A stretch of 64,000 bases of DNA from Metellina segmentata. Lineage: Eukaryota; Arthropoda; Arachnida; Araneae; Tetragnathidae. This document shows positions 56,815-64,000 of the stretch, in pieces. The notes under the pieces were generated by a model. That model ran no database searches. It had not been told where the DNA came from and worked only from the letters and a program-made list of their open reading frames with translations. Made by a program: the position numbers and the translations under genes. Location of the stretch: assembly GCA_947359465.1 (NCBI GenBank), contig OX375872.1, positions 77,729,100 to 77,793,099 of the forward strand, in the 5' to 3' direction. Each line of letters starts with the position of its first letter. Positions within the stretch are counted from its first letter, which is position 1.

Positions 56815-57048
56815 AGTTGCTTGGTTTTGGGGGTTTTTATGGCGCAAGGGCCATATTTGGCAATGCTGCGCCAAACACAAGACATGCAACATCAAGTATA
56901 ACAGACACACACAATGAAAGTTTTACTGATACAGAAGAGAGAAATACACCACATGAATGCATGCACCCGACAGGAAACGAACCTGCGCCGCCTACAACTA
57001 TAAGGTTGCTAGCGCAGTAGGCATACCAACTGAGCCCCTTTCGATCGG
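56815..57048 (-). repeat. SINE-B, tRNA-derived, near full length
   Basis: The minus strand begins with a tRNA-like head (GGGGCTCAGTTGGTATGCC, then GGTTCGTTTCC as B box), a body containing TCATTGTGTGTGTCTG, and the tail whose plus-strand form is ttatggcgcaagggcc with the intact CArG box ccatatttgg (56851-56860). Confidence 0.85.
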
Positions 57049-57078
57049 AATTGGAAATTTACAAAGACCACCTGCTGA

Positions 57079-57170
57079 TGGTAATTGGTAATTTTAGTTA
57101 ACGTCGTACTGGAGCAACACAGCGGGCTATTGACGACGGTCCAGGATCAGTCCCTTAAGGGAAAGATCCG
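57079..57170 (-). repeat. SINE-A, left arm of head-to-head pair 1
   Basis: The SINE-A 3' part in reverse, with its tail (ggtaattggtaatttt) on the left. The 11-mer aagaccacctg precedes it at 57064-57074 and follows it at 57171-57181. Confidence 0.88.
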
Positions 57171-57183
57171 AAGACCACCTGTC

Positions 57184-57313
57184 ATCATCTGACCGGGGTT
57201 CAAAATTACGAGATGTTGTCCTCGATTTTTCCCTTAGGGGATTGATCCCGGAACGTCGTCAATAGCCCGTTGTGTTGCTCTAGTAGGACGTTAACAAAAA
57301 TTACCAATTACCG
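57184..57313 (+). repeat. SINE-A, right arm of head-to-head pair 1
   Basis: Forward copy starting catcatctgaccggggttca and ending aaaaattaccaattacc. It is bracketed by aagaccacctg at 57171-57181 and 57314-57324, so the same short target sequence borders all three junctions. Confidence 0.88.
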
Positions 57314-57520
57314 AAGACCACCTGTTGAAGAAAAAGAAAAAACTATCGCTTTCAGTTGCAAAATGTTAGGATATGCCAGGGGAAATTTGTAAAAGCATCA
57401 ATAATTGCAAAATCAAAGTGGATCTTGTAAACAAAACCAATGAACGACCAAAATCAAGACAACCAACTAAAGTAAACTTCTTGTGTGGTATCAATTAACA
57501 AGGAGAATCATTCTTTTCCC

Positions 57521-57569
57521 AGGCCCGTTATGTGTTGCTCTAGTGACGACGTTAATTCAAAATTACCAT
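57521..57569 (+). repeat. SINE-A 3' end fragment
   Basis: cgttatgtgttgctctagtg followed by acgacgttaattcaaaatta matches the last 50 bp of SINE-A. Confidence 0.7.
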
Positions 57570-59270
57570 CCTTTTCCCCAGAGTTGAATGAATATGTCTA
57601 AACTGATCTATAGTGCTCTTGAAAACACTAATCTATCGAGCGGGTGCGAAATGCAGCGCCCGAGGAGGGTAATTAGTGTGTGTTCATGGTAATTTTTTCT
57701 GGCAAGTTATCGCTATTTGCAACTATCATATTTCATTAGTTATCGCTTCCTTGGCAAATACTTTGGCGCATCTTATGGCTTTGGCTTCTTTGAGACGTTT
57801 TCTCATGGAAGTCATTAGTGTGTCATATTTTCCCCGTCTTTCGAAATAGGAAGAATTTCAGGGGAGTGGGGACGCACCATCGGGGTAGTGTTGCATCATT
57901 TATTTGTAGCATTGTGTGGGTTCATGTGTTGAAAAGGAGAAACTGTACAGCTCTCCATCTTTTTAAATTGTGGAGTGGACAAAATGCTACGACCCCCCCT
58001 GATTGATCAAAATACAAAATCCACTTTGCTCAGAATAAATGCTGACAAAATTGGCTTAATTTTGATTGTTAGCTGTCCAAAAACTTTCTTGATTGTAAAA
58101 CATGCAATTCCTTTTTTTTTTTTTTAATTTCGAAGATAAATTTACATGAAGGGAAAAACACTAAAACCAATTTTTTGCAAGAAGCAGTGACATCAGATTT
58201 TGTCACGGGTATGAAAACAGGAATATTTCCAGCCCTCGCAAGATTTTTGACTGATAAGAAAGAAAAATTTTATCAAGTGTTTTTCGGACAAATAAAACTG
58301 TTTGAACGTTTAAAATTCTAACATAGCGGGCTTATCGTTTTCGAAACTATTTTGTATTGCATTGAATTTGAACTATTTTAAACTGTCTTCACATATTTGG
58401 GAATGCATTATTTACTGAGATAAAATTAATAAATATGTAGAAAATTCATTTACTGGTGTATTCGCGTTTTCTAATTACATTTAGAATTGATGAATTAGTA
58501 CTGACAATTTCAAATGTCGTGTCTCAAATTTTGCATAACATTAGTGTTAGCTGGTCATATAACAAATATTTCAAACGTTATTAATTATAATTATTTATAA
58601 GTTTTGAGTTTAGACACAGGAATTTTAGCATAAAATAGATAAATTTAATGTATCAAAAGTTGGAGTTTTAATATTTCATACACATTTTCCACAAATATAA
58701 CGAATTACGGAGATAGTCATTATTCAGACTGAAATGGTCAAACCTCCATTGATTGAAAAGTACTAAGCGGTCGAATAATTAACTTTTTATGGCGTTTTAA
58801 ATTGATTCAAATTGTTTTCACAAATTCCGAGATTAAATGTCCAATGTAAAATTCAATTCATTTTCCAGTGTATATTTACATAGTATAAATTAATAAATAT
58901 CTTTATTTTCATGTGAACAATATTTTTTGATAGTTTAAATATTTGCCTTTATCATAAAAATAAGTTATCTAGTCTTCATAAAAAGCACCTATTCTAGAAC
59001 AAGGAGAGGCAATAAGGTCATGATCAGATACCAACTCTCTAAAATCTAATCTCTGAACAAAATAATTAATGAAACATTAAATAAAAATGCGATGCATAAC
59101 CTCGAAGTCGAAAATAAAAGTTATGCATAATCAGGAAATTAAAATGTATTAAACCTGAGCCCATAAATTTAACTTGAATCAAATTACAAATAGTAAAATA
59201 TCGATTAACTTTTTAATAATCTAAAACCAGTTCTATATATAAAACCACTTCTTAGTTGTCTCTATAATCT
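57570..59270. other. AT-rich DNA, nothing recognised
   Basis: A faint match to the TRIM interior (gcgcccgaggagggtaatta near 57655) was noticed. Otherwise no gene or repeat was identified. Confidence 0.35.
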
Positions 59271-59329
59271 ATATTACAAAACTATTAAATACATAAACCA
59301 ATTCTCGTTTCTCTGTTCTCTATACAAAT

Positions 59330-59565
59330 CTACACCGTTTGACCAATCCACACCAAATTTGCTATACTTGCTCTTTAGAACCCTGCGAGTAATATAGGCT
59401 ACATAATAACCCCCATTATATTTCTCTTGTGCGTGCAGAGAGGTTAAAAACAATACGAAATCTCTATATTAATAATATTGAGTATTTTAACGATGCCAGA
59501 CCAAATTTATGCATTCATTCTTTAGAATCCTGCGAGAAACAGGCTATGTATGAACCCTCTATTTG
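59330..59565 (+). repeat. Degenerate duplicated unit, about 75 bp
   Basis: accaaatttgctatacttgc ... ttagaaccctgcgag ... ataggcta is echoed about 150 bp later by accaaatttatgcattcatt ... ttagaatcctgcgag ... caggctat. The origin is unknown. Confidence 0.55.
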
Positions 59566-59624
59566 TCTTGGGACGAGAGGGAGGTAAAAACAATTCATAA
59601 TCCAAATAGGTAAGTAGTTACATA

Positions 59625-59709
59625 TTTAAAGTAACATCGAACTAGAGCAACACAACGGGCTATTGACGACGATCCAGGATCAATACCGAAGGGGAAGATC
59701 CGAGATCTA
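59625..59709 (-). repeat. SINE-A 3' fragment
   Basis: It contains gaactagagcaacacaacgg and gctattgacgacgatccagg, in reverse orientation. Confidence 0.82.
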
Positions 59710-59827
59710 AATAGAAATAATGTTCAGTATCTCTATCACAATTTAACCAATTCACAATAAATTTGTACACTTAATTTTTGAAGGTTGCGTGTTCGAATCC
59801 AACAAAAACCATCTTGTACAAAGTAAG

Positions 59828-60152
59828 GTGAGGTAATTTTAAATAACGTCGAACTAGAGCAACACAACGGGCTATTGACGACGGTCTGGGATTAATACTT
59901 TAAATGAAAGATCCGAGGACAACACCTCGTAATTTTGAACCACGTTCAGATGACGAGGCAACACCTGAGCTGGCACATCACTCTCCGAACTTCCACACCA
60001 ATCCAACGGGAGGACTTTCGGCCATGACAGATGTAAGGTGCACCAGCCGCCTCTAAACCATACGCTTACAAACATCCATGCCCGGACCCGGATTTAAACC
60101 AGGAACTTCCGATCCAGAGGCTAACACCTTAACCACTATACCGGTTGGTCGG
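59828..60152 (-). repeat. SINE-A, full-length reference copy
   Basis: Read from 60152 on the minus strand: a complete tRNA-like head GGGCCGACCAACCGGTATAG, A box TATAGTGGTTAAGG, B-box region CCTGGTTTAAATCC (one base from consensus) and closing GGTCCGGGCA. The body and 3' tail follow to about 59836. About 320 bp. This copy defines the head missing from the others. The parental tRNA isotype is not clear. Confidence 0.9.
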
Positions 60153-60236
60153 CCCATACTGTACAAAAGGGGGGGGGGTTGCAGGTTAAATCTGTCGTGG
60201 TCTCAAATATCGTCACTTTGGCGTGGAAAGTTGGAA

Positions 60237-60362
60237 GGTATGTATTTTAATTAACATCTCACTGGAGCAACACAGCAGACTATTGACGACGGTCCAGGAT
60301 CAATGTGGACGGGAAAGATTCGAGTACAACACCACGTAAATCTGAACCACGGTCAGATGACA
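60237..60362 (-). repeat. SINE-A, left arm of head-to-head pair 2
   Basis: Reverse SINE-A 3' part from ttttaattaacatctcactg to accacggtcagatgacaatg, with the tail on the left side. Confidence 0.85.
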
Positions 60363-60369
60363 ATGTGGA

Positions 60370-60530
60370 AATTGTCTGGTGCCAGCTGAGGTATATCCTC
60401 GTCATCCGACCATGGTTCTAAATAACAAGGTGGTGTCATCAGACCCCTCTTTCTTTCGGAGTTGATACCGGACCGTCACCAATAGCCCGTTGTGTTGCTC
60501 CAATGTGACGTTAATTAAAAAATACCATCA
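60370..60530 (+). repeat. SINE-A, right arm of head-to-head pair 2
   Basis: Forward SINE-A from tgtctggtgccagctgaggt to gtgacgttaattaaaaaata, with the tail on the right side. The two arms meet at their 5' ends, as in pair 1. Confidence 0.85.
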
Positions 60531-62069
60531 TAATTTTGTGTGTTGAATGTTTTCAATGCCAATGTTTTCGGATGACCAATCGCAAATGGCCGACTTGGAA
60601 AGGGCATACCTACCTTTTCAGAGACTTGGTACCATGCGGTGCCTGAGTTTGCTTGATGCGTGAGAAAAACGTTTAGTTAAAAACTTCAGGATGTCGATCG
60701 AATGAGCCAATTGAAATTTCATTTTCAATCGCAGACCCCTTCATCGGATTATTTAGTGGATCGAATTCGAGGCCGGTATCTTTTTCATTCCTGTCTATCA
60801 ACGCTTTGAACAAATTATGATACACTCATTGAGCAAATATTGTTTAAAAAGAACACATGGGAATGGCTGCAAAGGGTTACTGATGCAGTGAAACTCTAGT
60901 TTTCTAAAAGGGATGCTGATGAAACGTAGTCAATCTTGGTGCGAAGAACATTATGTTAACCTTTTCAATCGCAGAATCTGAACACCGTCTGTAGGATTAA
61001 TTGGCTGGGTCGGAAATTGAATTCGAGGCCACTGGCTTCATCAAAATGGGTCGGTATCTTTCCCATTCAATTGACACCTACAGATTTAACGTGCACCAAC
61101 CCCAATGCACTCTCTACTTTTGTTTTCACCCATGTCAAGCGATTGGTGACTCAGGTGGTCCGTGTCCAGATCAGGCCCGCCGTAAGCGGGCGTAGACCGC
61201 ACGTCCAGGTGGGGGCAAATCTAGCGATCGATCACGTAATATTCAAAGTCATTGTCATAATACCCACCTTTAGCATAAGAAATGTCATCGCATTGAGGAA
61301 AAAATCTGACCGGCACGCAATTACTATTTTATTTTATATTACTAAGGGGCTCCGCCATGACAAAACTGGCAAAATCTTTAGAGTACGGGTATCCGAAAAA
61401 TTTCGGCCACTCTACTTTTTCCCAAACAGACGAGACTCTCCTATATTTCGGTCACTCATTTCCTTTCCAACCTCTCGTTTGGCGTGTATCTTTTTCGTGG
61501 ATCTCTGGGGTCACCGCTAGAGGTCAGCAGCAAATTATTTCTGAATAATTTGTGGACTAATTTTTAAAACTATTAAGTAGCCTCAGCTGTAAAGCAGTTT
61601 CTTGATCCATTATGTTTCGCAATCACTTTCCAAAATTCAAAGTATCCATTCTCCAAATTCCAATTGACAGGATGTGCCCCTCCGTAGGACAATAAAACCA
61701 TCGTCCTTGGAGAGGGGTTTACAAAACCTGTCGCGTGTTGCAGCGCTCTTGAGAAAGATTACAATGGCAGTATGAAAACGGAAATTTCTCAGAACTGGGA
61801 ATTTGGAAGAGGTGTCCCTTTCCACTCTCCACGTATGGAGACACGAACGGACCGTCCGCGGTTCCAATTACCTCAGGGGACCTGACCATAGTAAAGATAA
61901 GGACCGGATGCGCGCAACAAAGGGGGAAATCTATTCTTCCATTTCTCCCGTCTTAAAGCGAAATCTGGTTGAAAACTCCCCGTCTAGAAAAGTCTAGGAA
62001 TCCCCACAGAGCTTCGTTTCAGTTTACACACGCATTCGAACAGTACTATCGCACACGTTGCAATTATTT
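60531..62069. other. Unassigned, somewhat GC-richer DNA
   Basis: Two related segments, ttttcaatcgcaga near 60722 and 60962 with gaattcgaggcc near 60767 and 61018, suggest a worn local duplication. A ttactaaggggctccgcc start near 61338 resembles the hairpin cluster at 18491. No convincing gene was found; open frames here lack recognisable motifs. Confidence 0.35.
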
Positions 62070-62400
62070 TGTTAATCTTCGTCTGACGTTGGTCTAGGTG
62101 TAATTAAGGATATTTTAACTTGGTTAGTGTGATTATAATTCAATGTATCATATGTCAGTGCAAAATTTTGGTACCTACGTTTATTTATCGGCTTATCATA
62201 ATAATTGCTGCGTATCAAGACTTCAATTAGAAAATAGTGTTTATTAAATAGATGGAAATGGATGGGACTTGGCGACACACGCCGTTCACATGGACACAGC
62301 TACATGAGCAAGATCAACAAACATAACAGAACATAGCTGTTGCCAGATACGTTGTATAGATTGGTGTTGCCACACAACAGAATTCAAATAATAATTTTCA
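62070..62400 (-). repeat. Candidate 3' LTR of the edge Copia element
   Basis: On the minus strand, GGAGGGAG (purine tract) is followed by TATGAAAATTATTA. TGAAAATT at 62400 is a plausible LTR start, with an internal AATAAACAC and a possible end ATTAACA at 62070. The partner LTR is outside the window, so the boundaries are unproven. Confidence 0.5.
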
Positions 62401-62439
62401 TACTCCCTCCAATTCTGTTGTCCCTAGGTTTTACACATG

Positions 62440-62457
62440 ATTTCATATATATGAAAT
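62440..62457. repeat. 18-bp perfect palindrome
   Basis: atttcatatatatgaaat lies between the Copia stop codon and the candidate LTR. Its role is unknown. Confidence 0.85.
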
Positions 62458-62570
62458 TACAGTTTACATTAATAGTAGCTAAATAATATTGTCAGATTAT
62501 AACATAAAATAAGCAATAGCATATAGGTGAAAAAGAAATCTGGGTTATTCACAAATGATAAATATAAAGT

Positions 62571-64000
62571 TCAGTTTGGTCCTTTAATGTTCAAAAGGTC
62601 ACGACAGTTCTCAAAGGCCATTTTAGGCAGTGTTTTGGTTAAAATATCTGCCAGTTGCTTCTTTGATTCCACATATTTGACACTTACAGTGTCGTCCTCA
62701 AGTTTCTCACGAATGAAATGATGACGAACATCAATGTGTTTGGTCCTTTTGTGATACACTGGGTTTTTGATGAGCTTGATAGCACTTTGATTGTCCACTA
62801 GGAGGGGAATTGCATTCTTAATCATTGTGTGCTCACCCAGGTCTTGAAGTAATTGTCGAAGCCACACTATTTCCTTGACGGCAGTTGCCGCTGCAATGTA
62901 TTCAGCCTCGGTGGTTGAGGTTGACACGGTTGCCTGTTTCTGGCTGCACCAGGTCACGGGTCCTCTGGAAAGCATGAATACATAACCAGATGTAGATTTT
63001 CTGGTATCAATGTCGTTGGCAAAGTCTGCATCGGAGTATCCTATTGGCTGCAAAGCAGCCTCAGGATCACAAAGATACTCAATACCATATTTCTTGGTAG
63101 CTTTCAGGTATCTGAAGATGCGTTTCACGGCATTCCAGTGGATCTGACCAGGATTTGATTGAAATCTGCTGACCAGGTTCACAGCAAAAGCTATGTCTGG
63201 TCGAGTAGTGCTGGTTAGAAACATCAGTGACCCAATGGCTTGCCGATAGGGGGTCCCTTCTGGAACAGGAATAGATTCTGATGACAGGATAGTACCAGGA
63301 TCAGCAGGTATGCTGTTGGGATGGGCATCTTCCAGGTGAAACCTCTTTAGGAGGCGTTCAATGTATCCTTCTGAGTGGATGAAGATTGAACCGCTGGGGC
63401 TGTGTTGGATCTGTATTCCTACGAAGCACCCGCTGTTGCAAATGGTTGCCTCGAATCTCTTTCCCAGGTCAGAGACTATTTCGTGGAGTATTTCTTCTTC
63501 TTCAGAAAGCAATAATGCATCATCCACATATAGCACTAGAATGACTCTTTTCCCACGAAAATTTCCAGCATAGGCACACGAGTCTGCAGCACTCTGCTGA
63601 AAGCCGAAGCTTGTGAGGAAATCGGAAAAGGTGCGATTCCAGCATCTTGACGCTTGTTTAAGTCCATACAGAGACTTGTTCAGACGACACACTAGGTTAG
63701 CTTCAATATCCAGGCCCAGAGGAGGTTCCATGAAAATCTCCTCCTTTACCTCTCCATAAAGAAAAGCTGTTTTGATATCAATTTGTAAGATGGACCATTT
63801 TCTCTGCACAGCTAGGGCAAGTACTACTCGAATGGTGTCGAATCTTGTTGTGGGTGAGAAAGTCTCTTGAAAGTCGACTCCCTCCACTTGTGCAAATCCC
63901 TTGGCACACAGCCTTGCTTTGAAGCGTTCAATGCTTCCATCAGGGAGTTGTTTGACTCTGAATACCCACTTTGAACCAATGATGTTGGCATTTTCTGGAG
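62571..64000 (-). CDS. Copia polyprotein, reverse transcriptase and RNase H part, open to window edge
   Basis: The minus-strand frame is open from the window edge to TGA at 62571-62573, at least 475 residues, with no interruption. Upstream of 63887 it continues GSKWVFRVKQLPDG and RFKARLCAKGFAQ, so the GTG at 63887 is not the true start. Reverse transcriptase: QIDIKTAFLYGEVKEEI, LNKSLYGLKQASRCW, LYVDDALLLSEE. RNase H: YSDADFANDIDTRKSTSGY, STTEAEYIAA, DNQSAIKLI, RTKHIDVRHHFIRE and the terminal LADILTKTLP. This is the last third of a Copia Gag-Pol; gag, protease and integrase lie beyond the window. It is probably a young element, unlike the copy at 47.7-52.3 kb. Confidence 0.95.
   Translation of the reverse strand, partial: PENANIIGSKWVFRVKQLPDGSIERFKARLCAKGFAQVEGVDFQETFSPTTRFDTIRVVLALAVQRKWSILQIDIKTAFLYGEVKEEIFMEPPLGLDIEANLVCRLNKSLYGLKQASRCWNRTFSDFLTSFGFQQSAADSCAYAGNFRGKRVILVLYVDDALLLSEEEEILHEIVSDLGKRFEATICNSGCFVGIQIQHSPSGSIFIHSEGYIERLLKRFHLEDAHPNSIPADPGTILSSESIPVPEGTPYRQAIGSLMFLTSTTRPDIAFAVNLVSRFQSNPGQIHWNAVKRIFRYLKATKKYGIEYLCDPEAALQPIGYSDADFANDIDTRKSTSGYVFMLSRGPVTWCSQKQATVSTSTTEAEYIAAATAVKEIVWLRQLLQDLGEHTMIKNAIPLLVDNQSAIKLIKNPVYHKRTKHIDVRHHFIREKLEDDTVSVKYVESKKQLADILTKTLPKMAFENCRDLLNIKGPN

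Noticed and set aside
59778..59806. Possible B box of a further tRNA or SINE (gtgttcgaatccaac)
   Set aside because: No A box or tRNA fold could be matched upstream; a single motif is not enough.
60075..60152. A genuine tRNA gene
   Set aside because: The tRNA-like sequence continues directly into the SINE-A body, its B box is off consensus, and the same head recurs in other SINE copies.
61001..61548. Three overlapping plus-strand open frames as a gene
   Set aside because: They have no recognised motif, the frames overlap each other, and the sequence around them appears locally duplicated.

Overview
The window looks like nuclear DNA from an arthropod, most likely a spider or another arachnid. 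The sequence shows AT-rich DNA, one widely split gene with large introns, and dense tRNA-derived SINEs, Tc1/mariner, hAT, piggyBac, Tigger, Copia, Gypsy and RNase H-bearing non-LTR elements. The arachnid assignment is inference from the general style of the repeats, not from a search.

One host gene is recognisable. It lies on the minus strand, from 44574 down to a stop codon at 963. Ten exons join in one open reading frame of 993 residues once splice sites are applied. The C-terminal third matches the conserved domain of MEIOC, the meiosis-specific coiled-coil protein that partners the RNA helicase YTHDC2 in germ cells. The start codon and any earlier exons were not found. One intron uses a GC-AG donor.

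The introns and upstream DNA are packed with mobile elements. 1-12.9 kb: a piggyBac-like element with TTAA sites (3.57-6.13 kb), a Tc1-type remnant, and a hAT element with an 8-bp target duplication carrying a smaller MITE with its own 8-bp duplication. 15.4-26.3 kb: truncated Tc1 and DUF4817-type transposases meeting head-on, another Tc1 remnant, a hAT coding remnant, a SINE with a perfect 10-bp target duplication, and a decayed Gypsy element. 26.6-39.8 kb: a Tigger remnant, then a nested stack in which a palindrome-rich repeat holds both an apparently intact 5.58-kb non-LTR retrotransposon (two full ORFs, 15-bp target duplication) and a mariner with intact terminal repeats but a dead transposase. 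40-47 kb: repeat copies, a local duplication and a hAT-type MITE.

Upstream of the visible gene, 47.7-52.3 kb holds an old Copia element with both LTRs. At 52.46-53.07 kb is a 603-bp TRIM-like LTR element with near-identical LTRs and an exact 5-bp target duplication. At 56.8-60.5 kb is a SINE cluster with two head-to-head pairs. From 62.57 kb to the window edge is an undisrupted Copia pol reading frame on the minus strand. No rRNA, CRISPR array, functional tRNA gene or complete second host gene was seen.
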